The translations under genes and the position numbers were made by a program. A DNA stretch of 64,000 bases. It comes from Shouchella sp047238345 (GTDB lineage: Bacteria > Bacillota > Bacilli > Bacillales > Bacillaceae_D). Below are positions 25,404 through 33,429 of the stretch, piece by piece. Where the stretch lies: assembly GCF_047238345.1 (NCBI RefSeq), contig NZ_JBDFMQ010000001.1, positions 3,534,001-3,598,000 of the forward strand, given 5' to 3'. The notes under the pieces were generated by a model, which ran no database searches, was not told the origin of the DNA, and saw nothing but the letters and a program-made list of their open reading frames with translations. How positions within the stretch are numbered: the stretch's first letter is position 1; each line of letters starts with the position of its first letter.

Positions 25404-25432
25404 TTATTCGTGTTGTTTCGCGGGTTTCCTTT
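25404..25432 (-). promoter_or_regulatory. Candidate sigma-H promoter of spo0F
   Basis: Minus strand AAAGGAAAC, 11 bases, CACGAATAA, close to the sigma-H consensus RnAGGAWWW-11/12-RnnGAATWW with one mismatch. spo0F is known to be sigma-H dependent in B. subtilis. I found no clear Spo0A box beside it. Confidence 0.55.
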
Positions 25433-25498
25433 AATAATTTGCATTTTATCTTAGCAGAAACTAGAATATGAACAGGATTATGTGAGAGAGGATTCGAT

Positions 25499-26011
25499 AT
25501 GGACAAAATTTATACGACTCAACTAATCGGTTTGTTAAAAAAGATGAATGACCTTCATCTAGAAGAATTAGAGAATGCGGCAAGACTTTTATCCCAATCG
25601 ATCATTGCAAATGGGACGATTTATGTCAAGGGAATCAAGGAACTTCGTGCGCTTGAAGAAGCGGTTTCGTCTGGATTTGAGCCATTCCCTAATGTGAAAA
25701 TCTACGACCAACAAACACCAACGGCTCTAGATCGTTTTCTCCTTTTCTCGCCGGATGGAACAGATCAAGAGACTGAATCGATTTTATCTACATGCCAACA
25801 AGAAGGAACGCCTGTCATTTTAATCGTTTCAGAAAAAGAGTATACAGGGTCTCACCTTGTAGATAGTTTGTTTGCACTTGGAGCTTCAAAGGGCCTAACA
25901 CCAAATGAAAAAGGGGAGCGTGTCGGACATCCTGGATTACTCGCTGCGCTCTACTTATCGAACCAACTTTATTTAAATATAGACGACATCCTTAACGAAA
26001 TTGAAGACTAG
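25499..26011 (+). CDS. ywjG: DUF2529 protein YwjG
   Basis: 170 residues of the DUF2529 family (B. subtilis YwjG), which has a sugar-isomerase-like (SIS) alpha/beta layout: GTIYVKGIKELRALEEAV near 39-56 and a VILIVSEKE strand near 106-114. It ends in an acidic helix. No activity is known. Divergent from spo0F, with the two start codons 131 bases apart, and followed at once by a terminator. Confidence 0.85.
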   Translation: MDKIYTTQLIGLLKKMNDLHLEELENAARLLSQSIIANGTIYVKGIKELRALEEAVSSGFEPFPNVKIYDQQTPTALDRFLLFSPDGTDQETESILSTCQQEGTPVILIVSEKEYTGSHLVDSLFALGASKGLTPNEKGERVGHPGLLAALYLSNQLYLNIDDILNEIED

Positions 26012-26036
26012 AGGTACCTTCCCTCTAGTCTTTTTG
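26004..26036. terminator. Terminator of ywjG
   Basis: GACTAGAGG / CCTCTAGTC with a 7-base loop and five T on the plus strand, partly inside the last codons of ywjG. It also lies at the end of the convergent transglutaminase-like gene. Confidence 0.8.
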
Positions 26037-26040
26037 TTCA

Positions 26041-26892
26041 TCATTTCTCTAGTAAATGTACACCGACACTGACATCTAACGAATGCCCGCCTCCGCGATA
26101 AACGCCTTCTACTGGACTCACATCACCATAATCTCTGCCTGTACATACAATTATATGATTTTCCAATGCTTCCACATTATTAGTTGGATCAAGACCGACC
26201 CATCCAATTCCAGGTATCATCACTTCTACCCACGCATGACTAGCCGCATCTCCAATCAAAGCAGAATCTTCACCTACATAGAGATAGCCACTGACATAAC
26301 GCGCTGGAATCCGCTGTGAACGTAATACACCAATCATGACATGAGCGTAGTCTTGGCACACGCCTCTAAGTGTGTCAGCTGACTCTGATGCCAATGTTTG
26401 AACATTACTCGCTTCTGTATCATACGTAAATACTTCATATAAATACGCCATTAAATCACGAGAAAACGTAATTGGGTTTAATGGATCGCCCACTTTTTGA
26501 ACGATTTCTTCCGTTTGCTCAAATGATAAGTTGGTGTATGGTGTTTGTTTTGAGCTCGCTAAATACTGCCTTCTAAATACTTCAGAATGGAAAATTTTCT
26601 TACTTTCAGGTGTGTAATCAAGATGATTAATTATCGGGCTTCGCTGTACGCTTACTACAGAGGTCGTTTTAATTTCAAGGTATTGATGCGATTCTGCAAT
26701 AAAGAAGGTCTCGACATTATTTCCCCATATATCAACGGATTGAGCGGTCGTTGAATTTGGATTAATATCCACTCGGTAAGAAAGTAACCGCTGCAACTCG
26801 TCTGTTTTCGGCTTTAATCGAAACGAATTTAAGCTTTGCTCAACAGAAGTATCATAATAAAAACGATTTGTATGAACAATCTCTGCTTTCAT
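26041..26892 (-). CDS. Transglutaminase-like cysteine protease-fold protein
   Basis: 283 residues from ATG 26892, which has AAAGGGG upstream; the two-codon-longer TTG start is less likely. An N-terminal beta domain (bacterial transglutaminase N-type, about 1-110) with SYRVDINPN precedes a transglutaminase-like domain (about 150-245). The triad is visible: Cys in RGVCQDYAH, His in SHAWVEV and Asp in LDPTNN. Proteins of this kind are often cytosolic peptidases or are encoded with alpha-E and ATP-grasp partners; here it stands alone. It is not related to the spore Tgl enzyme. It is inserted between ywjG and pyrG, a place empty in B. subtilis. Confidence 0.88.
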   Translation of the reverse strand: MKAEIVHTNRFYYDTSVEQSLNSFRLKPKTDELQRLLSYRVDINPNSTTAQSVDIWGNNVETFFIAESHQYLEIKTTSVVSVQRSPIINHLDYTPESKKIFHSEVFRRQYLASSKQTPYTNLSFEQTEEIVQKVGDPLNPITFSRDLMAYLYEVFTYDTEASNVQTLASESADTLRGVCQDYAHVMIGVLRSQRIPARYVSGYLYVGEDSALIGDAASHAWVEVMIPGIGWVGLDPTNNVEALENHIIVCTGRDYGDVSPVEGVYRGGGHSLDVSVGVHLLEK

Positions 26893-26976
26893 GTTCAATC
26901 CCCTTTAAGGTTTTTTGAAATCTTAGTCTTGTACCCTCTTCCACTCAATTGGAAACCTTCTGAAAAAATATGAACA

Positions 26977-27009
26977 TAAAAAATACGGCGGGACAATCAA
27001 TCCCACCGC
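26977..27009 (-). terminator. Terminator after pyrG
   Basis: Minus strand CGGTGGGA-TTGATTG-TCCCGCCG followed by ATTTTTTA, 20 bases after the pyrG stop. Confidence 0.75.
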
Positions 27010-27028
27010 ACTTCTCTAGAAAACGATC

Positions 27029-28636
27029 CTATTGCTCTTTCATCTCTAGAGATTTTGACACAAATTCTCTAAATAAAGGTTGTGGACGTGTTGGACGTGA
27101 CACAAACTCTGGGTGAAACTGACTCGCGATAAAGTATGGGTGATCGGCAATTTCAATGATCTCCACAAGTCGTCCATCTGGGCTTGTCCCAGAGAAGATA
27201 AATCCTGCGTCTTCCATTTGTTGGCGATATTCGTTATTAAACTCATAACGATGGCGGTGACGCTCATACACCACTTCTTCTCCATACGCTTCACGGGCAA
27301 TTGAACCCTCTTTAAGTTTACAAGGGTAAAGACCTAAACGTAATGTACCGCCTAAATCTTCCACATCCTTTTGTTCAGGAAGTAAATCAATAACAGGATA
27401 CGGCGTTTCAGGATTTAATTCCGCAGAATGGGCTCCCTTCATGCCCAGCACGGTACGGGCAAACTCAACAGAAGCAAGTTGCATCCCTAAGCAAATGCCG
27501 AGGAAAGGAATTTTATTTTCTCTTGCATAGCGAGTTGCTGCAATTTTCCCTTCAACACCACGGTCGCCAAAACCACCAGGAACTAAAATGCCGTCTGCAT
27601 CTTTCAAGCGAGCTGCTACATTTTCATCGTTTACTTGCTCAGAGTAAACCCAGTCAATTTCAATATCTGCATCAACATTGTATCCTGCATGACGAAGCGC
27701 CTCGGCTACAGATAAGTATGCGTCTTGTAATTCAACATACTTTCCAACTAAGGCAATACGTACTTTTTTGCTTAAATTGCTTACACGTTCAACAAGCGCG
27801 TTCCACTCATCCATGTTTGCTTCTGCACAGTTTAAGTGCAAGTGATCGCAAACGATCTGATCAAGTTTTTGTGCCTGAAGATCAAGCGGTACTTGGTAAA
27901 GCGTATCTGCATCTCCTGCTTCAATCACCGCTTCTTTGCGAATGTCACAGAACAACGCAATCTTGTCCTTCATATCTTGTGGAACCGGACGCTCTGTACG
28001 GACAACGATGACATTCGGTTGAATGCCTAAAGAACGTAACTCTTTTACAGAGTGCTGGGTTGGTTTTGATTTCATTTCCCCAGCCGCTTTCAAGTAAGGA
28101 ATTAATGTACAGTGTAAATACAGGACATTTTCCATACCAATGTCGCTCTTTATTTGGCGAATTGCCTCTAAGAAAGGTAGGCTTTCGATATCACCTACTG
28201 TACCGCCAATCTCAGTAATAACGACGTCTGCTCCTGTTTCACGGCCAGCACGCAAAACCCGCTCTTTGATTTCGTTCGTCACATGCGGAATAACTTGAAC
28301 CGTACCGCCAAGATAATCCCCGCGACGTTCTTTCTTTAATACAGTCGAATACACACGACCTGTCGTTACATTTGAATTTTGACTTAAGTTAATATCAATA
28401 AAACGTTCATAATGTCCTAAATCCAAGTCCGTTTCAGCGCCGTCATCCGTTACGAATACCTCACCGTGCTGATATGGACTCATTGTCCCTGGATCGACGT
28501 TAATATACGGATCAAATTTCTGAATCGTCACTTTCAATCCACGATTTTTAAGTAAACGACCTAATGAAGCAGCTGTAATCCCTTTACCTAGTGAAGAAAC
28601 TACGCCACCTGTAACAAATATATATTTTGCTGCCAT
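27029..28636 (-). CDS. pyrG: CTP synthase
   Basis: 535 residues. The N-terminal synthetase domain (about 1-267) has FVTGGVVSSLGKGITAAS as the ATP loop; the C-terminal glutamine amidotransferase domain has Cys in FLGICLGMQ and the His-Glu pair in QFHPEF. It aminates UTP to CTP with glutamine and ATP. ATG start with AAGGAGG. The leader holds an intrinsic terminator, the arrangement by which B. subtilis pyrG responds to CTP. rpoE lies upstream as in B. subtilis. Confidence 0.98.
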   Translation of the reverse strand: MAAKYIFVTGGVVSSLGKGITAASLGRLLKNRGLKVTIQKFDPYINVDPGTMSPYQHGEVFVTDDGAETDLDLGHYERFIDINLSQNSNVTTGRVYSTVLKKERRGDYLGGTVQVIPHVTNEIKERVLRAGRETGADVVITEIGGTVGDIESLPFLEAIRQIKSDIGMENVLYLHCTLIPYLKAAGEMKSKPTQHSVKELRSLGIQPNVIVVRTERPVPQDMKDKIALFCDIRKEAVIEAGDADTLYQVPLDLQAQKLDQIVCDHLHLNCAEANMDEWNALVERVSNLSKKVRIALVGKYVELQDAYLSVAEALRHAGYNVDADIEIDWVYSEQVNDENVAARLKDADGILVPGGFGDRGVEGKIAATRYARENKIPFLGICLGMQLASVEFARTVLGMKGAHSAELNPETPYPVIDLLPEQKDVEDLGGTLRLGLYPCKLKEGSIAREAYGEEVVYERHRHRYEFNNEYRQQMEDAGFIFSGTSPDGRLVEIIEIADHPYFIASQFHPEFVSRPTRPQPLFREFVSKSLEMKEQ

Positions 28637-28689
28637 CCTACTTCCTCCTTTAGCTTTTAAGGGGATCTTGCTTCACACATGCATCTATC

Positions 28690-28747
28690 AAAAAAAAACA
28701 AAAGTGACACGTCGCCATAGGCATACTATGGGGCGCACTTTTGTTTA
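28690..28747 (-). promoter_or_regulatory. Attenuator hairpin in the pyrG leader
   Basis: Between the promoter and pyrG the minus strand has arms AAACAAAAGTG / CACTTTTGTTT enclosing CCATAG / CTATGG, then nine T. This is a very strong terminator placed before the gene, so read-through must be regulated. In B. subtilis low CTP lets RNA polymerase add extra G at the 5' end, and the poly-G pairs with a C-rich arm. A CCCC run is present in the left arm here. Confidence 0.8.
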
Positions 28748-28755
28748 TTATCTCC

Positions 28756-28784
28756 ATTATATAAGCTCATGATAAGCCCAAAAA
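28756..28784 (-). promoter_or_regulatory. Promoter of pyrG
   Basis: Minus strand TTTTTG, 17 bases, TATAAT, followed at once by GGAGATAA. The -10 is perfect and the -35 is poor. The predicted first bases are not the GGGC of B. subtilis pyrG. Confidence 0.55.
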
Positions 28785-28824
28785 TGATTTTACCTAGTTA
28801 TTGAAGAGAAGTCAAGCAGACTTT

Positions 28825-29349
28825 TTAATCTTCCTCTTCCTCATTTGACCCTTCTTCTTCCTCATCAAATTCACCTAGGTCTTCGTCTTCCTCTTCCTTA
28901 TCGGAGTAATCATCGTCTTCTCCGTCTTCTTCTTCATCATGATCTTCTTCGTCTGCAAGTTCATCTAGTTCATCCTCTAGATCTTCAAACTCGTCTTCTT
29001 CAAGCTCGTCAATCGCATCGAAGTCATCTTCATCATCATCTTTTTTACGACGTTTTGGTTTCACAGAATGAGTGATTTCCTCTTCTGACTGCTCATGAGG
29101 GTACCAAGCTTTCAATCCCCACTGGTTATCCCCAAGCGTTAGAAAGCGTCCATCAATATTTAAGTCTGTATATAAGAAAGAAATTCTTGATTCAGCCTCT
29201 GACTTAGAAAGACCTTTTAACTTTGCAACTTCCTCTAGTAAATCATAAAAATTAAACGCCTGTCTTTTATTCACCATAATTGCATATGCTGCTTCAACTA
29301 GGGACATCTCATCAAGTTCTTCTTGTTTCAAAGATTGCAAATCAACCAT
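28825..29349 (-). CDS. rpoE: RNA polymerase delta subunit
   Basis: 174 residues from ATG 29349; a GTG at 29361 directly abuts the GGAGG and is unlikely. A folded N-terminal HARE domain (about 1-90) with LYTDLNIDGRFLTLGDNQWGL is followed by a basic patch PKRRKK (about 98-103) and a disordered tail of about 70 residues that is almost all Asp and Glu. Delta binds RNA polymerase, displaces nucleic acids and promotes recycling. It is found only in Firmicutes. Position upstream of pyrG is conserved. Confidence 0.96.
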   Translation of the reverse strand: MVDLQSLKQEELDEMSLVEAAYAIMVNKRQAFNFYDLLEEVAKLKGLSKSEAESRISFLYTDLNIDGRFLTLGDNQWGLKAWYPHEQSEEEITHSVKPKRRKKDDDEDDFDAIDELEEDEFEDLEDELDELADEEDHDEEEDGEDDDYSDKEEEDEDLGEFDEEEEGSNEEEED

Positions 29350-29464
29350 AATCGGGCACACCCTCCATTATCTTCATGAATCGAATCATCTATTAGTGTA
29401 AGCCATTTACTGCTAAAATCATACGTTCCATTATAAACAAGATTTATGTTTATTTCCAGCCATA

Positions 29465-29497
29465 ATAAAAAACTCACAGTATTCGGTTACTGCGAGT
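29465..29497 (-). terminator. Terminator of the beta-oxidation operon
   Basis: ACTCGCAGTA / TACTGTGAGT with a 6-base loop and six T. The stem contains the tetR stop codon, so the operon ends exactly here. Confidence 0.8.
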
Positions 29498-30122
29498 CTG
29501 ACAAAGCGTACGAAGCAAGCAACTGTTTGATTTGTAATTGACTATATTCATCAATAGTAAGTTCTTTTTGCATAGACCAACGACGAAACGTCCACATTTG
29601 ACCGAGAACAAGAATATTATGCGCCAAGAGGTGCTGCTCTTTATCTGAGAGCTGGAGATCTCCATTTTCAACACAGGCGACAATAAACGACTCCATCAAC
29701 GTCACCATCTCTAATTCTTTTTTCAGAACGTAAGGCAGTGTTTCTTTTGGCAATGATTTTGTTTCTTGATACATGACAAGCACTTCATCTTGCTTTTCGT
29801 CTACGACCTTTAAGTAAGAACGAATCGCGATCTTCAAACGATCAAGTGGTGTGCCGGTTTCATCAAGCAAGCGCCTAACACTCTCCATTACCTCATCATA
29901 AATCGAATCACATACAAGATAAAGAACATCTTCTTTTGTACCGATGTATTCATAAAGCGTACCGATACTAAATCCTGATTGCTTAGCAATCTCTCGCGTT
30001 GTTGTACGGTGGAACCCTTTTTCAATAAAAAGGCTAACGGCCCCTTTGATCATCTGTTCACGACGCTTCTTTATTAGTTTCTCATCTTTCACCATAGATG
30101 GGATTACTTTTTTCCCGGCCAT
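29487..30122 (-). CDS. TetR-family regulator of the fatty-acid operon
   Basis: 211 residues from ATG 30122 (AGGAGTGGG upstream); the longer frame at 30143 lacks a ribosome site. The N-terminal helix-turn-helix is TTTREIAKQSGFSIGTLYEYIGTKEDVL (about 39-66); the rest is the helical ligand-binding and dimer domain. It is the last gene of fadF-thl-hbd-acd-tetR, so it probably represses its own operon and is released by acyl-CoA, like B. subtilis FadR (YsiA). Two related palindromes upstream of fadF and thl are candidate operators. Confidence 0.88.
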   Translation of the reverse strand: MAGKKVIPSMVKDEKLIKKRREQMIKGAVSLFIEKGFHRTTTREIAKQSGFSIGTLYEYIGTKEDVLYLVCDSIYDEVMESVRRLLDETGTPLDRLKIAIRSYLKVVDEKQDEVLVMYQETKSLPKETLPYVLKKELEMVTLMESFIVACVENGDLQLSDKEQHLLAHNILVLGQMWTFRRWSMQKELTIDEYSQLQIKQLLASYALSDSQ

Positions 30123-30185
30123 TACACCCACTCCTGTCATCACGATTCTATCATTCTAACACGGAGGGAAAAAGCGTATCTCTTT

Positions 30186-31328
30186 TTAAGAGGAAAGCTG
30201 TCTTGAAATCACCATTTGCTGGATCTCACTCGTCCCTTCGTAAATCTCACATACTTTCGCGTCTCGGAAATACCGTTCGACTGGATATTCTTTCATATAC
30301 CCATATCCACCATATACTTGGATGGCTTTCGTTGACACATCCATTGCAGTTCGTGACGCAAACAATTTCGCCATACTTGCTTCTTTTGCACAAGGTAAGT
30401 CTTTTTCTTTTAAGAATGCGGCGGCATACGTTAGTTGCTTCGCTGCTTCCGTATCTGTTGCCATATCTGCGAGTTTAAATGCCAACCCTTGATGCTGGCT
30501 TAGTTTCTTACCAAATTGCTTTCGTTCATTGGCATAATTTGTAGCAGCTTCTAGCGCAGCTTCTGCAATACCAAGTGATTGTGCAGCGATGCCAATCCGG
30601 CCCGAGTTCAGGTTGGCAAGAGCAATTTTCAAGCCTTCTCCTTCGTTTCCTAACAACTGATCTTTTGAAATGCGGCACTGATCAAAAATAATTTCTGTTG
30701 TGGAAGAACCATACAGTCCGAGTTTCTTTTCTTTCTTACCGACGATTAAGCCTTCCGTACCGTCTTCAACGATAAAGCAAGAAATTCCTTTTGAACCAGC
30801 ATCAGGGTCCGTTACCGCAAAAACTAAATACGTCCCCGCTTCGCCACCGTTTGTAATAAACACTTTAGAGCCATTAAGAATGTACGTATCTCCGTCTTTC
30901 ACTGCTCTTGTCTGCAAGGACTTCGCATCACTTCCGGCGTTCGGCTCCGTTAAACAAAAGGCTCCGATTATGTCTCCTGCTGCCAACCTCGGCACATACT
31001 TTTGCTTTTGTGCTTCCGTTCCATACAGCACAATTGGAATTGTTCCTACTGATGTATGCACGCTCATAATTAAGCCGAGGCTGGCGCTCACTTTTGATAT
31101 TTCATGAACGGCTATAATGTACGAGACAAAATCCATCCCTGCACCACCATATTTTTCTGGAACCGGGACGCCCATTAAACCAAGTTCCCCCATTTGAGTC
31201 AAAATGCTTCGTGGAAACCAATCTTCTTCTTCCATTTTTTCAATATGCGGCGCAATTTGTTCACGTGCAAACTCCTGCACCATTTTCTTCATCATTATTT
31301 GTTCTTCATTGAAAAATACACTACTCAT
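30186..31328 (-). CDS. acdA: Acyl-CoA dehydrogenase
   Basis: 380 residues from ATG 31328 (AGGGGG upstream); the frame opens at 31379 inside hbd. FAD flavoprotein of the short-chain/butyryl-CoA type: LTEPNAGSDAKSL and the C-terminal EIYEGTSEIQQMVISR, in which the Glu of YEGTSE is the catalytic base. It forms the 2,3 double bond in beta-oxidation. The start overlaps the end of hbd by eight bases. Electrons probably pass via ETF to the FadF-like membrane protein in the same operon. Confidence 0.95.
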   Translation of the reverse strand: MSSVFFNEEQIMMKKMVQEFAREQIAPHIEKMEEEDWFPRSILTQMGELGLMGVPVPEKYGGAGMDFVSYIIAVHEISKVSASLGLIMSVHTSVGTIPIVLYGTEAQKQKYVPRLAAGDIIGAFCLTEPNAGSDAKSLQTRAVKDGDTYILNGSKVFITNGGEAGTYLVFAVTDPDAGSKGISCFIVEDGTEGLIVGKKEKKLGLYGSSTTEIIFDQCRISKDQLLGNEGEGLKIALANLNSGRIGIAAQSLGIAEAALEAATNYANERKQFGKKLSQHQGLAFKLADMATDTEAAKQLTYAAAFLKEKDLPCAKEASMAKLFASRTAMDVSTKAIQVYGGYGYMKEYPVERYFRDAKVCEIYEGTSEIQQMVISRQLSS

Positions 31329-32166
31329 AGTGGAAGAACCCCCTGCCTGATTTTTTTCCAAGCCAGCCCGCCTGTACATATTTCTTTAATAATGGACATG
31401 GGCGGTACTTATCATCACCAAATCCATCGTGAAGAACATTCATAATCGATAAGCACGTATCAAGACCAATAAAGTCAGCAAGTGTTAGCGGACCCATCGG
31501 ATGGTTCATGCCAAGTTTCATGACTGTATCAATATCTTCAGCAGATGCTACTCCTTCGTAAAGTGTGAATATGGCTTCATTTATCATTGGCATTAAGATT
31601 CGGTTCGAGACGAATCCTGGAAAATCTTCCGAACATACCGGTACCTTATCAAGCTGTTGAGTGAGAGTTTCAATTTCCTGAAAGACCTCATCTCTTGTTG
31701 CTAGACCTCGAATAATCTCAACAAGCCTCATCCGTGGGACAGGGTTCATAAAGTGCATGCCTATAACTTGTTCAGGTCGTGTTGTAACGCTCGCTAAGTC
31801 TGTAATCGGCAAGGAAGATGTATTGGTAGCTAGAATCGCATCTTTTTTCGCGAATTGATCTAACTCTTTAAAAATCGCTTTCTTTATTGCTACATTTTCC
31901 GTTGCAGCTTCAATCACAACGTCTGCTTCACTAACCCGTTTGATATCCGCTGTTGGGGTTAAGAAAGAAAGAGTTGAGGCAACCTCCTCTTGCTCTTTGT
32001 AGCCTTTTTCTACCAACCGCTGTAGACGTTTTTCAATCCCGTCTACACCCGCTTGCGCAAACGCCTCTTTTTGGTCATGCAGGAGAACGGGATGTTGTTT
32101 AGCAGCAAACACTTCTGCAATTCCCGCTCCCATTTGTCCAGCACCAATTACCATGATTGTTTTCAA
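31321..32166 (-). CDS. 3-hydroxybutyryl-CoA dehydrogenase
   Basis: 281 residues. The NAD-binding GAGQMGAGIAEVFA lies at 8-21; the catalytic His is in GMHFMNPVPRMRLVEII (about 137-153), with Glu in the same segment and Asn in FVSNRILMPMINEA. It oxidises 3-hydroxyacyl-CoA. Equivalent to MmgB of B. subtilis. It overlaps thl by four bases upstream and acdA by eight downstream, so the three enzymes are translationally coupled. Confidence 0.95.
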   Translation of the reverse strand: MKTIMVIGAGQMGAGIAEVFAAKQHPVLLHDQKEAFAQAGVDGIEKRLQRLVEKGYKEQEEVASTLSFLTPTADIKRVSEADVVIEAATENVAIKKAIFKELDQFAKKDAILATNTSSLPITDLASVTTRPEQVIGMHFMNPVPRMRLVEIIRGLATRDEVFQEIETLTQQLDKVPVCSEDFPGFVSNRILMPMINEAIFTLYEGVASAEDIDTVMKLGMNHPMGPLTLADFIGLDTCLSIMNVLHDGFGDDKYRPCPLLKKYVQAGWLGKKSGRGFFHYE

Positions 32167-33353
32167 GAAGCATCCTCCTCTACGTATAGAAGGACAGCGT
32201 CACCTTGACCTCCACCACTACAAATCGATGCGATTCCATATCCGCCGCCAATTCTCTTTAGCTCATAAGCGAGAGCAAGCACAATTCGCGCGCCACTCGC
32301 ACCTATTGGGTGACCAAATGCAACTGCACCACCATTCACATTGACTTTGGTTTCATCTAGATCTGCTAACTGGTTGCTTGCTAACGCAACTGCAGCAAAC
32401 GCCTCATTGATCTCAAAACGTTTTATATCGCTAAGGGACACAGACGTTTTTTCTAGTAATTGATTGATTACAAGACCTGGCGTTTTAGGAAAATGATTCG
32501 GCTCGACTGCAATGCGCTCATGAGCAACAATAGTCGCTAGCGGTTTCATTCCTTCTTGCTTTGCACGGTCTTCACTCATCACAAGCATGGCACATGCACC
32601 ATCATTCACTCCTGGTGCGTTTCCAGCTGTAATCGTCCCACCCTTGCCAAAAACAGGTTTTAATTTTGCTAACGCCTCAGCCGTTGTTCCTTTTCTAGGC
32701 GCTTCATCTCGATCAACGACCGTTGTGTCTCCTTTACGTCCCTTTACTTCAACCGGAACAATCTCTTCATTCATGATACCGCTTTCAATTGCAGTAACTG
32801 CTCGTTCTTGACTACGTGCAGCCCAACGATCTTGATCGTCTCTTGAAAGCTGTAAGTCTTCTGCTGTTTCATTTCCATAGACGCCCATATGAACATTTGT
32901 AAATGAACACGTTAAGCCGTCATAAACCATGCCATCTACAAGCGTCGCATCTCCCATTCTAGCGCCAAATCGCGCTTTCGGCATATAGTAGGGTGCATTA
33001 GACATTGACTCCATCCCTCCTGCAAGGATGACCTCTGCTTCACCAGCACGAATGGCGACATCTGCCATAGTAATCGCACGCATGCCTGACGCGCATACTT
33101 TATTAATCGTTTCTGTCTTTACTTCCCACGGTATGCCAGCTGCATGCATCGCTTGTCGTGAAGGCAGCTGACCAACACCAGCTTGCAGGACATTCCCCAT
33201 AATGACTTCATCTACTGCATCAGGCTGCAGCTTGCTACGTTTTAACGTTTCTTTTAACACAAGTCCACCTAGTTCAGGTGCTTTAAAATTCGATAAGACC
33301 CCACCCATTTTGCCAATCGGTGTACGGGCGCCATCAATAATAACGGATTTCAT
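32163..33353 (-). CDS. Acetyl-CoA C-acyltransferase (thiolase)
   Basis: 396 residues, degradative/biosynthetic thiolase. The nucleophilic Cys is in NKVCASGMRA (about residue 87), the acid-base His in GGAVAFGHPIGASGAR, and the second Cys in SICSGGGQGDA. It carries out thiolytic cleavage in beta-oxidation, or the reverse condensation. ATG start at 33353, immediately downstream of a TTGACC-containing palindrome that resembles the operator upstream of fadF. Confidence 0.95.
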   Translation of the reverse strand: MKSVIIDGARTPIGKMGGVLSNFKAPELGGLVLKETLKRSKLQPDAVDEVIMGNVLQAGVGQLPSRQAMHAAGIPWEVKTETINKVCASGMRAITMADVAIRAGEAEVILAGGMESMSNAPYYMPKARFGARMGDATLVDGMVYDGLTCSFTNVHMGVYGNETAEDLQLSRDDQDRWAARSQERAVTAIESGIMNEEIVPVEVKGRKGDTTVVDRDEAPRKGTTAEALAKLKPVFGKGGTITAGNAPGVNDGACAMLVMSEDRAKQEGMKPLATIVAHERIAVEPNHFPKTPGLVINQLLEKTSVSLSDIKRFEINEAFAAVALASNQLADLDETKVNVNGGAVAFGHPIGASGARIVLALAYELKRIGGGYGIASICSGGGQGDAVLLYVEEDAS

Positions 33354-33370
33354 TTACGTGCTCTCCTTTT

Positions 33371-33389
33371 CGAGCGAACGCTCGGTCAA
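33371..33389 (-). promoter_or_regulatory. Candidate TetR operator upstream of thl
   Basis: Minus strand TTGACCGAGCGTTCGCTCG, containing the palindrome CGAGCG-TT-CGCTCG. It aligns base for base with the palindrome upstream of fadF (consensus TTGACYGARYGYTCRYTCR), which supports one shared regulator. Confidence 0.55.
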
Positions 33390-33403
33390 TTTGGTACAAA
33401 GAG

Positions 33404-33428
33404 AAAGATTCGCATAAAGCGAATCTTT
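33404..33428 (-). other. Hairpin in the fadF-thl gap
   Basis: AAAGATTCGC / GCGAATCTTT with a 5-base loop, right after the fadF stop; the following bases CTCTTTG make a poor T-run, so it is at best a partial terminator or an mRNA stability element. Confidence 0.6.
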
Positions 33429-33429
33429 C

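Noticed and set aside
27523..28011. 162-codon plus-strand frame within pyrG.
   Set aside because: Antisense to pyrG, with composition (Leu, His, Gln rich) typical of the reverse frame of a conserved gene.
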